From Kocuria subflava (GTDB lineage: Bacteria; Actinomycetota; Actinomycetes; Actinomycetales; Micrococcaceae): a DNA stretch of 64,000 nt. Position numbers and translations under genes: made by a program. The DNA lies in NCBI RefSeq assembly GCF_012163155.1, contig NZ_JAAVUN010000001.1:186001-250000 (forward strand), given 5' to 3'. This document shows positions 1 through 8,342 of this stretch, in pieces; the stretch's first letter is position 1, and each line of letters begins with the position of its first letter. The notes below the pieces were generated by a model. It made no database searches. It worked only from the letters and a program-made list of their open reading frames with translations, and was not told the DNA's origin.

Positions 1-2
1 AA

Positions 3-50
3 GTCCTCACCGAGCAGGCTGCGGGTTTGAAGGATCGTTTGAGCAAGTAA
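3..50 (+). CDS. C-terminal end of an unidentified protein (partial)
   Basis: The frame from base 3 is open and ends at TAA 48-50, giving 15 residues (VLTEQAAGLKDRLSK). The tail is charged and could be helical, but it is too short to assign a family. It could be the end of a coiled-coil protein such as a chemoreceptor, or the end of a transposase helper gene if the repeats that follow are an insertion-sequence end. The gene starts outside the window. Confidence 0.35.
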   Translation, partial: VLTEQAAGLKDRLSK

Positions 51-70
51 TCCGCAACAGCCCGTGTAGG

Positions 71-136
71 CATTTCTGTACCCCAGTGGGCCTTTCTGTA
101 CCCCGTAGCCGAGGTGAATTCGGTTGCGGGGTACAG
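71..136. repeat. Repeated CTGTACCCC motif, two direct and one inverted copy
   Basis: CTGTACCCC occurs at 76-84 and 96-104, within the longer similar units catttctgtacccc and cctttctgtacccc. Its reverse complement GGGGTACAG is at 128-136. The copies lie between the partial gene ending at 50 and the ABC ATPase start at 226. Closely spaced near-identical copies of this kind resemble the terminal multiple repeats of IS21-family elements, but they could equally be operator sites. The matches are visible in the sequence; the role is inference. Confidence 0.5.
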
Positions 137-225
137 TGTTTTCTGGCGTCGGCAGGGTCCTCCGCCATATCTCAGGGCATGGGGCGTCAGTAGCCGCCCA
201 TCAAGTTTTCGGGGGAGAACAACCG

Positions 226-1701
226 GTGAATGAACTGTTGTCCGTACGCGGTCTGGTCAAGAACCATGGTCAGGTCCGGGTGCTCAAGGGCGTGGACCTA
301 ACGGTGTCCCAGGGGGAGATTGTTGGTCTGGTGGGTGGCAATGGTGCCGGTAAATCCACCCTGATCTCCGTTCTGGCGGGGGCCACCCAGCCCAACAGTG
401 GTGAGATTCTGCTGGGCGGGGAGCCGTATCGGCCCACCGGTGACGACGACGCCCGTCGTCGCGGAGTGGGTGCCGTGCACCAGCGCTTAGGCCTGGACCA
501 GGACTTGACCGTGGTTCAAGCCATTGCAGCCTTTGACCTGGGTGCCCCGGATGACTCTGAGGCCGCACTTCAGAGGGCACGGGAAATTTTGGCCGATTCG
601 GGCGTGCAGATGGATCCCGAAACTCCTGTGCATGAACTCATGCGCGCCGAGCAGGCCATTGTGGGGGTGTTGCGCCTTCAATTCCAGAACCCGCAACTCA
701 TGCTCCTGGATGAGGTGGCTGCCTCCTTCAACGACCAGGAAGTGGCCCTGGTCCATTCCGTGCTGCGCGGCTTGGTCCGTCAAGGTGCCGGCATCATTTA
801 CATCACGCACCGCATTGATGAGGTTCGTTCCCTGGCCGACCGGATCCTGGTCATGCGGGAGGGGCAGATCAAGGATGAATTCACCCCGCGTGAGGTCAAG
901 GTGGATGACATCGTCTACTCGATGTTTGAACGCCGGATTGCCCAGCCGTCTCGCCCCGGCGCGGTGGAAGGCCCCCAGGAGGAAGTGTTGCGGGTGGAGG
1001 GTGCATCCACCTCCCGCGGGCTTTCTGACGTCTCTTTCGAGTTGCACCGCGGTGAAGTCCTGGGGCTGACCGGGCTGCGACGCGCGGGCATGAGCGAGCT
1101 GGTCTCCGCCTTGGTGGGTGCAGGTTCGGCGCAGTTCCGTACTCTGCAGGTCAAGGGCCAGGACGTCACCATCGACTCCGCGGATGACGCCGTGAACCTA
1201 GGCATCGGATACCTCTCCGACACCGACGACGAACTGGAAGCCGCCCTGGAGATCTCCGTTGCGCGTCGATTGATGAAGGAGAACTACGATCCCCAAGCAG
1301 GGTTTGTCCGGGAAATCTCCGCGTTGCGTGATGTGGCCGCCCAGGTGAAAACCCTGCGGATCCAGACCCATGACATCCAGTCGCAGGTGGGGGATCTCTC
1401 CGGCGGAGACCAGCAGAAGATCGCATTGGCCCGGTGGATGCGCAGTGAGTGCGACATCTTGATCCTGAACCACCCCACGCGGGGGATCGACATCGGGTCC
1501 AAGGGGGATGTGTACGACATGCTGCGGGAACTCACGGACCGTGGCACAGCGGTGTTGTTGATGTCATCCGAGATGACGGAACTGCTGCAGTGGTGCCATC
1601 GGATTCTGGTCATGCGCGACGGGCGGATCGTGGCGCATCAGCACAATGAACACGCCACGGAGGACACCTTGATGAGTGCGGCACTGGGGGATGCCTGGTG
1701 A
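226..1701 (+). CDS. Sugar-type ABC transporter ATP-binding protein (RbsA/MglA-like, two NBDs), orphan
   Basis: This 491-residue protein has two tandem nucleotide-binding domains, as in the ribose/galactose/xylose importer ATPases of about 500 residues. NBD1 has Walker A GGNGAGKST, Walker B LMLLDE and switch His in YITHR, with a degenerate signature (LMRAEQAIV). NBD2 has the family's degenerate Walker A (GLRRAGMSEL) and a good signature LSGGDQQKIALARW. In its Walker B region the usual LILDEPTRG reads LILNHPTRG, so the D-E pair is lost. GTG 226 was chosen because GGGGGAG at 211-217 is well spaced and the residues after it match the family start; the frame is open further upstream to 124. No permease or binding protein is adjacent; the next gene is convergent. 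The substrate cannot be told. Confidence 0.8.
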   Translation: MNELLSVRGLVKNHGQVRVLKGVDLTVSQGEIVGLVGGNGAGKSTLISVLAGATQPNSGEILLGGEPYRPTGDDDARRRGVGAVHQRLGLDQDLTVVQAIAAFDLGAPDDSEAALQRAREILADSGVQMDPETPVHELMRAEQAIVGVLRLQFQNPQLMLLDEVAASFNDQEVALVHSVLRGLVRQGAGIIYITHRIDEVRSLADRILVMREGQIKDEFTPREVKVDDIVYSMFERRIAQPSRPGAVEGPQEEVLRVEGASTSRGLSDVSFELHRGEVLGLTGLRRAGMSELVSALVGAGSAQFRTLQVKGQDVTIDSADDAVNLGIGYLSDTDDELEAALEISVARRLMKENYDPQAGFVREISALRDVAAQVKTLRIQTHDIQSQVGDLSGGDQQKIALARWMRSECDILILNHPTRGIDIGSKGDVYDMLRELTDRGTAVLLMSSEMTELLQWCHRILVMRDGRIVAHQHNEHATEDTLMSAALGDAW

Positions 1702-1719
1702 TCGACAGTCCCCGCTGAC

Positions 1720-1767
1720 CCATCAGTTGAGGCCCGGTTCCACATGGAACCGGGCCTCAACTGATGG
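1720..1767. terminator. Bidirectional hairpin terminator
   Basis: A perfect 22-bp stem (1720-1741 with 1746-1767) closes a 4-base ACAT loop between the convergent ABC ATPase and Roadblock genes. There is no T-tract on either side, so bidirectional termination is inferred from position and stem length. Confidence 0.75.
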
Positions 1768-1783
1768 TGTGACTGAATTCAGA

Positions 1784-2152
1784 TCACAGGCTGATCTTGC
1801 GGGCCACGCCGGTGAGCTTGTGGCGGGCCAGGGCCAGGTTGGAGCTGTTGCGATCCAGCACCAGGTAGACGAACAACCCGGAGGTTGCCTCCGTGTTCAG
1901 AACGTTGATCAGGTGGTACTGGTTGCCCAGAGTGATCATGATGTCCTCGATCTCACCCTGGAGATCGATTTCCTGCATGGTGCGCAGCTTTGCGCGGACC
2001 ACGTTGGAGTTGCCGGCTGCAGCCACGTTGAGGTCGAATCCCGGGTTGCCACCGGATGCCAGGGCCATGCCGCTGGAGATGTCGACGATTGCTGCACCGG
2101 TGGCGCCGTCGATGGTCAGAAGTTCCTGGATCGAGCTGTCCAGCTGAGACAT
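1784..2152 (-). CDS. Roadblock/LC7 domain protein
   Basis: This 122-residue protein is a single Roadblock/LC7 (MglB-like) domain: an N-terminal helix, then the ATGAAIVDISSGMALAS strand-turn-strand segment, a central long helix, and a second sheet half (FVYLVLDRNSSNLALAR). Family members dimerise and often regulate small Ras-like GTPases. In Streptomyces-type conservons they sit beside a sensor kinase, a DUF742 protein and a GTPase. None of those partners is next to it here, so it is an orphan. The ATG at 2152 is preceded by AAGGGGGAA. It has its own leader, because a hairpin at 2285-2324 separates it from manB upstream on the same strand. Confidence 0.8.
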   Translation of the reverse strand: MSQLDSSIQELLTIDGATGAAIVDISSGMALASGGNPGFDLNVAAAGNSNVVRAKLRTMQEIDLQGEIEDIMITLGNQYHLINVLNTEATSGLFVYLVLDRNSSNLALARHKLTGVARKISL

Positions 2153-2284
2153 GGTGTGGTTTTCCCCCTTGACGTTGAAACTCTAGGTCATGCAGATGCA
2201 GGAGTTCTGGCGCACCTCTTCGGCACCCAGAACCATGCGATCCAATATGAATTGTGGAGGAGTTGCGGGGTAATTGTGTGCCAA

Positions 2285-2324
2285 CGGCACCAACTGTCCG
2301 CTCAAGAGCGGACGGTTGGTGCCG
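2285..2324 (-). terminator. Terminator hairpin after manB
   Basis: An 18-bp stem with one G-T pair (2285-2302 with 2307-2324) and a CAAG loop lies 41 bp after the manB stop and before the Roadblock gene on the same strand. It has no T-tract. Confidence 0.65.
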
Positions 2325-2364
2325 TCGACACCATGTGGTGTCCAGCCCCGCCGGGATCAGGGGA

Positions 2365-3762
2365 TCACGCGCGAATGATGCTCAGCACGTTGTCCCGAAC
2401 CTGCTCCATGGTGGCCTGATCCGCAGCTTCCACGTTCAGGCGCAGGAAGGGCTCCGTGTTGGACGGGCGAAGGTTGAACCACCAGTTCTGGGACTCGGAG
2501 GTGAAGGTGGTGCCGTCGGAGTCCTCAACGGAGACGTCCTGGCCCGCGTAGGCCTCACGCACGCGGTCCACAGCGGCCTTCTTGTCCTCGATCTCCGAGT
2601 TGATCTCACCGGAGGCGACGTAGGGCGAGTAGCTGTCCATGAGTTCGCTGAGCGGGCCCTCCTGCTCACCCAGGGCGGCCAGGACGTGCATGGCGGCCAG
2701 CATGCCGGTGTCTGCGTTGAAGAAGTCCCGGAAGTAGTAGTGCGCCGAGTGTTCACCGCCGAAAACGCCACCCTCAGACGCCATGACGGCCTTGATGAAG
2801 GAGTGGCCCACGCGGGTCTTGACCGGGCGCCCACCGCGAGCAGTCACCAGCTCAGGAACTGCCTTGGAGGTGATCAGGTTGTAAATGACCACGGGTTCCT
2901 GCTCGCCGTCGGCCTGGGCCCGGGCGATCTCGCGCTCGGCCACCAGAGCGGCAATGGCAGAGGGGGTGACCGGGTCACCGTTGTTGTCGATCACAAAGCA
3001 GCGGTCGGCGTCGCCGTCGAATGCCAAGCCGATGTCCGCGCCGTGCTCAACCACGGCCTTCTGCAGGTCCACCAGGTTCTCCGGCTCCAGCGGGTTGGCC
3101 GGGTGGTTGGGGAAAGTGCCGTCGAGCTCGAAGTACAGGGGCACGATCTCCAGGGGCAGTCCGGTCAAAACTGTGTCGCCCAGCACGGCGGGGGTGGTCT
3201 TGCCGCCCATGCCGTTGCCGGCGTCCACAACCACCTTCAGGGGGCGGATGGCGGAGAGGTCCACCAGCCCACGCAGGAACTCGGCGTAGTCCTTGAGCAC
3301 GTCACGCTCCGTGACGGACCCCGGGTTCTCCACGGACTCGACGCCCTCGGCAAGGTAAGCCTGGGCGCGATCGCGGATCTCGTAGAGACCGGTCTCCGAG
3401 GACACAGGCACGGCACCGGCCTTGGACATCTTCATGCCGTTGTAGGCGGCTGGGTTGTGGCTGGCGGTGAAGGTCACCCCAGCTGCATCCATCACACCGC
3501 AGGCAAAATACAGCTCGTCCGTGGAGATCAGCCCGATCTTCACGACGTCGGCCCCGCGGGCTGTGGCGCCTTCTGCAAAAGCGTCAATGAATTCGGGGGA
3601 GGACGGGCGCATGTCCCCTCCCACCAGAACAGTGGAACCTGCCAGGCCCAGAACGTCCACGAATGCGGCACCCGTGGCGCACACGGTTTCGGCGGTGATG
3701 CTCTGGCCCACGATCCCGCGGACGTCGTATGCCTTGAATGACTCGGAAAGCTCAATTGTCAT
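2365..3762 (-). CDS. manB: Phosphomannomutase/phosphoglucomutase
   Basis: This 465-residue member of the alpha-D-phosphohexomutase family interconverts hexose 6-phosphate and hexose 1-phosphate in the cytoplasm. All four family loops are visible: the phosphoserine loop FTASHNP (about residue 98), the metal-binding loop DGDADR (about 242), the sugar-specificity loop GGEHSAHYYF (about 328) and the phosphate-binding loop RPSNTEPFLRLN (about 438). GEHSAH fits bacterial phosphomannomutase/phosphoglucomutase. With the divergent manA this would supply mannose 1-phosphate for GDP-mannose and mannosylated lipids or glycans. ATG 3762 lies 7 bases after a TAAGGT hexamer with no Shine-Dalgarno sequence, suggesting a leaderless mRNA. 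Confidence 0.93.
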   Translation of the reverse strand: MTIELSESFKAYDVRGIVGQSITAETVCATGAAFVDVLGLAGSTVLVGGDMRPSSPEFIDAFAEGATARGADVVKIGLISTDELYFACGVMDAAGVTFTASHNPAAYNGMKMSKAGAVPVSSETGLYEIRDRAQAYLAEGVESVENPGSVTERDVLKDYAEFLRGLVDLSAIRPLKVVVDAGNGMGGKTTPAVLGDTVLTGLPLEIVPLYFELDGTFPNHPANPLEPENLVDLQKAVVEHGADIGLAFDGDADRCFVIDNNGDPVTPSAIAALVAEREIARAQADGEQEPVVIYNLITSKAVPELVTARGGRPVKTRVGHSFIKAVMASEGGVFGGEHSAHYYFRDFFNADTGMLAAMHVLAALGEQEGPLSELMDSYSPYVASGEINSEIEDKKAAVDRVREAYAGQDVSVEDSDGTTFTSESQNWWFNLRPSNTEPFLRLNVEAADQATMEQVRDNVLSIIRA

Positions 3763-3775
3763 AGTTCGAACCTTA
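3763..3775 (-). promoter_or_regulatory. Putative -10 of leaderless manB
   Basis: TAAGGT (3775 to 3770 on the minus strand) is followed by 7 bases and the manB ATG. No -35 or ribosome binding site is obvious. Confidence 0.5.
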
Positions 3776-3960
3776 GTTCACGGTGACTGGTGATCCGTTG
3801 CTGTGCCCGTTGGTTGCGCGCCACAGTCCTGTCCGTGGCACCGGCAGGGGACTCACATCGGGGGACAAGGGGGTGCCCGTGGGTGTGAGTCTGGTAGCAA
3901 TCCCTCCCGCAGGACGTGCCACACCAGGATGCCCGCAGGTGGTTGTGCTTCCATGGGCCC

Positions 3961-5130
3961 ATGGCTGAGTTTTTTGCGACCACTGACCCGATCCAGGACT
4001 ATGCGTGGGGTTCACGATCCGTGCTGGCACGCATGCAGTCCCGGGAGGTGCCGTCAGCAACACCTGAGGCCGAACTCTGGGTGGGTTCGCACCCGTCCGG
4101 ACCGTCCGTGGTGAGCGTTGACGGCCGGGAGGTCACGGTCATCGAGTTGTTGCAGGAGGACCCCGCCCGCCTCCTGGGTTCGCTGACCTCAGCCCTGCAG
4201 AGCGACGGCGATCTCCCCTTCCTGCTCAAGATCCTGGCCATTGACGCTCCTCTGTCCATTCAGGTCCACCCCTCGCCCGAGCAGGCCGAGGAAGGGTGGC
4301 AGCGGGAGGAAGCCGCCGGAGTGGAGTTGTCCGCCTCCACTCGTAATTACAAGGATCGCCAGCCCAAGCCGGAGATCGGCGTGGCCGTGACCCGGGTGGA
4401 AACTCTCAGCGGTGTGCGCAGCAACGCCGAGTTGGCCGTTCTGGCCGAGGCGCTGGATCAGCAGTGGCTGCGGGAGATCCTGGCAACCGGGCGGCCTGTG
4501 CTGCCAGAGGTGCTGCAGCTTCCCCATGACCAAGCCCAGGTGGCCCTGGCGGATTTGATGCACGCCGTTGATCGCCTGCCCACCCATGACGAACTGGGCG
4601 CACTGTTGCGCTACATCTCCGGGCGGCACCCAGGGGATCGCGGACTGTTGGTGGCGCTGTGCATGAACCACGTGATCCTGGAGCCGGGACAAGCCATCTT
4701 CACCCCGGCCGGTCAACTGCACGCCTACCTGCGTGGCACCGCCGTGGAACTCATGGCCTGCTCGGACAACGTGTTGCGTGCCGGACTGACGCCCAAGCAC
4801 ATTGATGTCCCGGAACTGCTGGCCATCGTGAACCCTGAGCAGGAGGACACCGATCCCATCGATGCTCCTGCCGGCGCGGACGGTCTGCGCCACTACCCGT
4901 TGTGGGACGACCGCCTGAGCCTTGTCTGCGCCGTCGTCGCCGGTGGCCAGGACCGTGAATTGCCGGGCAACACCTGCGTGGTTCTGTGCACGGACGGGGA
5001 GTTGACCTTGGAGGTGGATGGACTCAGCCACCACCTCACCGCAGGGCACTCCGTCTGGTGCCGTACTGACGGCTCCTCCGTGAAGGCCAGCGGGCAGGGC
5101 ACGGCTTACGCAGTGGGGCTCAACGGCTGA
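3961..5130 (+). CDS. manA: Mannose-6-phosphate isomerase, class I
   Basis: This 389-residue type I phosphomannose isomerase converts fructose 6-phosphate and mannose 6-phosphate using one zinc ion. Family signatures are QVHPSPEQAEEGW (zinc-binding Gln/His, about residue 101), NYKDRQPKPEI (about 128, with the metal-ligand Glu) and FTPAGQLHAYLRG (about 247, with the second His), followed by ELMACSDNVLRAGLTPKH. The first 15 codons of the open frame from 3916 are not family-like, so ATG 3961 (MAEFFATTDP) is preferred. A clear Shine-Dalgarno sequence is lacking. It diverges from manB across about 200 bp, and the two enzymes form the standard route to mannose 1-phosphate. Confidence 0.92.
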   Translation: MAEFFATTDPIQDYAWGSRSVLARMQSREVPSATPEAELWVGSHPSGPSVVSVDGREVTVIELLQEDPARLLGSLTSALQSDGDLPFLLKILAIDAPLSIQVHPSPEQAEEGWQREEAAGVELSASTRNYKDRQPKPEIGVAVTRVETLSGVRSNAELAVLAEALDQQWLREILATGRPVLPEVLQLPHDQAQVALADLMHAVDRLPTHDELGALLRYISGRHPGDRGLLVALCMNHVILEPGQAIFTPAGQLHAYLRGTAVELMACSDNVLRAGLTPKHIDVPELLAIVNPEQEDTDPIDAPAGADGLRHYPLWDDRLSLVCAVVAGGQDRELPGNTCVVLCTDGELTLEVDGLSHHLTAGHSVWCRTDGSSVKASGQGTAYAVGLNG

Positions 5131-5267
5131 CCTGACCCACGGTCCGACGATCGTGCGGCGGGACCGATGCGAACAGCCTGCAACAACTGGGGTGATGGCG
5201 TGACCGGCGTCATAACGTGTGGGTCTGCCTGCAGGAACTGTCTGACACGATGCGAGGTCCAGCTGCC

Positions 5268-6149
5268 ATGAGCACAGTTCACGAGTCCTATCTGGTCGGT
5301 CTGATCGGTGATGGCATCACCCAGAGTCTGACCCCGCCCATGCACGAGGCAGAGGGTGCCGCCCAGGGGCTGCCGTACATCTACCGTCCAGTGGACCTCA
5401 CCGTGATCGGGCGCCCCGGCGATGACGTCGGCGAGTTGCTGCGGGCCGGACGGGACCTGGGATTCAACGCGTTCAACATCACCCATCCGTGCAAACAAAC
5501 CGTGTTGCAGCACTTGGATCAGGTCTCCGAACGTGCTCAGGCCTTGCAGGCGGTCAACACCGTGCTCATCCGGGATGGCAAGTTCATGGGACACAACACG
5601 GACCAGACCGGGTTCTCCGCAGCGCTGGCTGCTGAGCTCCCGGAGGTGCCCAAAGGTCGTGTGGTGCAGTTGGGCACAGGTGGGGCAGGATCTGCGGTTG
5701 CCTACGCCCTGTTGGATTCGGCGGTGGAACACCTCAGTTTGTTCGATCTGGACCAGGACCGCGCGCAGGAACGCGCCGCTGCCCTGAGCCGTTACTTCCC
5801 GGACGCAGTCATCGAGGCAGTGGGGCAGGAAGACCTGGCCTCCCACGTGGCCCAGGCCAACGGGGTGGTCAACTGCACCCCCATCGGGATGCACCATCAT
5901 CCAGGTGCGCCCATCGATCTTTCTCTGGTCACCGCCCAGCACTGGGTGGCAGACGTGATCTACCTGCCCGTGGACACCCCCTTGATTCGCCACGCACGCT
6001 CCCTGGGGTGCCCGGTTCTGGACGGCGGTGCCATGGCCGTTGGGCAGGCGGTGGACGCCTTCCGCCTGATCACGGGACAGGAGGCTGACCGGCAGCGGAT
6101 GCGCCACCACTTCCTGTCCCTGTTGGCAGCCCAACAAGGTGGACACTGA
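5268..6149 (+). CDS. Shikimate/quinate dehydrogenase family protein
   Basis: This 293-residue AroE-family enzyme has the substrate-binding N-terminal half (SLTPPMHEAEG, NITHPCKQ with the catalytic Lys, GHNTDQTGF) and the Rossmann motif GTGGAGSAVA. After the second strand it reads LFDLDQDRA: an Asp stands where NADP-dependent AroE has the basic N-R-T patch. With HPCKQ, this resembles actinobacterial NAD-linked quinate/shikimate dehydrogenases such as C. glutamicum QsuD. A catabolic role feeding protocatechuate is therefore possible, as is the aromatic biosynthetic step. ATG 5268 was chosen for GCGAGG at 5252-5257; ATG 5250 is an in-frame alternative. It stands alone after manA. Confidence 0.82.
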   Translation: MSTVHESYLVGLIGDGITQSLTPPMHEAEGAAQGLPYIYRPVDLTVIGRPGDDVGELLRAGRDLGFNAFNITHPCKQTVLQHLDQVSERAQALQAVNTVLIRDGKFMGHNTDQTGFSAALAAELPEVPKGRVVQLGTGGAGSAVAYALLDSAVEHLSLFDLDQDRAQERAAALSRYFPDAVIEAVGQEDLASHVAQANGVVNCTPIGMHHHPGAPIDLSLVTAQHWVADVIYLPVDTPLIRHARSLGCPVLDGGAMAVGQAVDAFRLITGQEADRQRMRHHFLSLLAAQQGGH

Positions 6150-6253
6150 TCTGTTCACGGGTTCCTGCCCACTATCCTGAGGGTTGCAGTGCACCTGAGG
6201 GTGTCTGCGTTCCACGCCCACGGGCATCTGCGCCCAGACGTCAGGATCCACGC

Positions 6254-7360
6254 ATGAACTCGCACTCGGCCCGGCACGTGGCATCGGCAGGTCGGTGGTT
6301 GACCGCCGGCACCTTGGTGCTGCTTCCCCTGACGTTGAGCGGTTGCCAGGACAGCGCTGAGCACAATGCGTCAACGGAAGAAATTGCTGCTCCACCCAAC
6401 CGCGAAACACCGGAACCTGTGGTGGCGCAGGGTGTGGAGCTTCCTGCCTGGGGTTACAGCGCGGGTTGCGACCAACCCCGCCCCAACGCTGACGACGACG
6501 GCCTGGTCAGACCGGACCCCATAGCCGGCGACGACGACGTCCCCGTGTACGTTCCGGGCGTGGAAGAGGTGCTGTGCAAGATCAACGGCGTCACCTCCGC
6601 CTCTGTGATGGGCACCTACACGGATTCGGAGGCCGGGCGGACGGGCTCTGCTGACATCGGTGTGGTGATGAGCGCTGAAAGCAGTGAAGAGAACATTCGT
6701 TCGGTGAGGCAGGCGGCGGTCACCGCTTCCGAACAACAGGGTCTGGCCGCTCAGGGCATCTCTCTGGGGGAGATCACCATCTACCTCTCCGATGGCAGCC
6801 ACGTGACGGGACCGAGCCAGGGGCTGGTTTCCGATCAGTCCATCACCCTCACGGGGGCTGGCATCCAGGCGTTGGACCAACTCAGGGAAGCCGGTGTGGG
6901 CGAGCGGTGGGCGGTGGAGGTGGGCGATCATCTGAGGCTGACCACCTATCTTGAGGCGGACCCGTCGCAAGATGCCACTGTCCAGCAGGTTCAGTCCGCC
7001 TTGGAGAGCTCACAGTCCGTCCAGACACCTGCCATGACCCCCACGCGCGTGGATCAGGTGGTGGTCCAGCACAACAACCTGACGTTGACCTACACGGAGG
7101 ATCAACAGCGCAGCTTGAGTGGAGTGTTGGTGGAGGATCTGCAAGAACTCAGCCAGGCCGATGGTGTGCAGACGGTCAGTGCCAAGATCGTGACCGACCC
7201 GCGGGAGGCGGAGGTGCTGCAGGTGGAGATCGAGCCCAGGACCCCCGGTTCGGAACCGAATGCGGATCAGATCCGCCAGGACCTGGAACGAGTGGCAGGT
7301 TTGCGGGGCCTGCGGGTGGAGGAAACCGTGGTGGGCCTGCCTCCCAAGAGGGCAGCCTGA
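6254..7360 (+). CDS. Secreted lipoprotein of unknown function
   Basis: This 368-residue protein has a lipoprotein signal with basic start, hydrophobic core and lipobox TLSGC (Cys31), so the mature protein should be lipid-anchored outside the membrane. After an acidic linker it contains two similar alpha/beta halves (about 90-200 and 215-365) rich in Val/Ile strands and acidic helices. I do not recognise the family. Shine-Dalgarno AGGA is 7 bases before ATG 6254. It converges with the small membrane gene that ends at 7371, only 10 bases away. Confidence 0.75.
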   Translation: MNSHSARHVASAGRWLTAGTLVLLPLTLSGCQDSAEHNASTEEIAAPPNRETPEPVVAQGVELPAWGYSAGCDQPRPNADDDGLVRPDPIAGDDDVPVYVPGVEEVLCKINGVTSASVMGTYTDSEAGRTGSADIGVVMSAESSEENIRSVRQAAVTASEQQGLAAQGISLGEITIYLSDGSHVTGPSQGLVSDQSITLTGAGIQALDQLREAGVGERWAVEVGDHLRLTTYLEADPSQDATVQQVQSALESSQSVQTPAMTPTRVDQVVVQHNNLTLTYTEDQQRSLSGVLVEDLQELSQADGVQTVSAKIVTDPREAEVLQVEIEPRTPGSEPNADQIRQDLERVAGLRGLRVEETVVGLPPKRAA

Positions 7361-7370
7361 GCGGGGCACC

Positions 7371-7553
7371 TCAGCGGGTGTGGTGGGACTCCCTGGCGCG
7401 CGCTCGCAGGGCTATGCCCAGGCCTGTCACGGCCACGGCGGTCATCAGGCCACCGATCAACAGCAGCAGTCCGTCACCGATCACGGCTCCCAGAACCACA
7501 ACCAGGAGGCCGACGACCGTCAGGCCGATCTGCAGGGGAATCATTGGTGCCAC
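7371..7553 (-). CDS. Small two-helix membrane protein
   Basis: This 60-residue protein is almost entirely two hydrophobic segments (LTVVGLLVVVLGAV and LLLLIGGLMTAVAVTGLG) joined by a short turn, with a basic C-terminus RARARESHHTR. GTG 7553 has AGGAG 8 bases upstream; ATG 7544 is an in-frame alternative without such a site. The function is unknown. The longer open frame continuing upstream to 7967 lies opposite the PfpI gene and is not credible. Confidence 0.6.
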   Translation of the reverse strand: MAPMIPLQIGLTVVGLLVVVLGAVIGDGLLLLIGGLMTAVAVTGLGIALRARARESHHTR

Positions 7554-7802
7554 GGATGGAACTCCTAGGGCTCGAGCAGTGGATCGCGGTTGCTGCCCGG
7601 TGAGGACCCGGGGCACACCAAGCAGAAAGTGTGATCCACCCACCTGGTGCGGCGCAAGGTGGTTCTTGGACGGCGGACACAGCTGCGGATCTGGTTCTGG
7701 GGTGAGAACATAAAGCAAGCTGGCCATTTCTGGTGGAGGGCGCCGACTGCGCACCCCATGTTCCAGAGGCCTGATGTCTACGACGACTAGGACGTGAATG
7801 CC

Positions 7803-8342
7803 ATGACCTCCCTGAACGGTAAGAAGATCGCCTTCATCGCCACCAATGGTGTGGAGGAACCGGAGTTGACGGAACCGTGGGCCGCCGTTCGCCAATCCGG
7901 TGGAACGCCCGTGCTGCTCTCCACGGAAAAAGGTCAGATCACCGCCATGCAGGGTGACTGGGAACATTCCGGAAAATACGACGTCGACGAAGCCTTGGAG
8001 ACCGTTGAGGCCGCCGATTTTGACGCCCTGGTGCTGCCCGGTGGCACGCTGAACGCGGACACCATGCGCCTGGATCAGGAAGCTCTACGGCTGGTCAAGG
8101 AGTTCGATGCCGCCCAGAAGCCCATTGCCGCCATCTGCCACGCTCCCTGGATCCTGATTGAAGCCGGCCTGGTCAACGGCCGGACCATGACCTCCTACAC
8201 CTCGGTTGCCACGGACCTGCGCAATGCAGGTGCTGAATGGGTGGACCGTGAAGTTGTGGTGGACGGCAACCTGGTGACCTCCCGCAACCCCGGTGACTTG
8301 GAGGCCTTCAACCGTGAGCTGGTGCGGTTGACTGCCGACTGA
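7803..8342 (+). CDS. DJ-1/PfpI family protein
   Basis: This 179-residue protein has the DJ-1/PfpI fold. A Rossmann-like start (KKIAFIATNGVEEPEL) includes the conserved Glu, and the nucleophile elbow AICHAPW carries Cys at about 105 followed by His. The length and the complete single domain fit YhbO/PfpI-type proteins, described variously as stress proteins, deglycases or proteases; the activity here cannot be decided. ATG 7803 follows AGGA; GTG 7794 in frame is too close to it. The gene begins a run of plus-strand genes with the DsbA-like protein and acylphosphatase. Confidence 0.88.
   Translation: MTSLNGKKIAFIATNGVEEPELTEPWAAVRQSGGTPVLLSTEKGQITAMQGDWEHSGKYDVDEALETVEAADFDALVLPGGTLNADTMRLDQEALRLVKEFDAAQKPIAAICHAPWILIEAGLVNGRTMTSYTSVATDLRNAGAEWVDREVVVDGNLVTSRNPGDLEAFNRELVRLTAD

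Noticed and set aside
2254-3741. Long plus-strand open frame opposite manB
   Set aside because: It is the antisense shadow of a conserved phosphohexomutase gene, a usual effect of high third-position GC.
7554-7967. N-terminal extension of the small membrane gene to 198 codons
   Set aside because: The extension lies opposite the PfpI gene and the region before it; a well-placed AGGAG and GTG at 7553 define a 60-residue protein.
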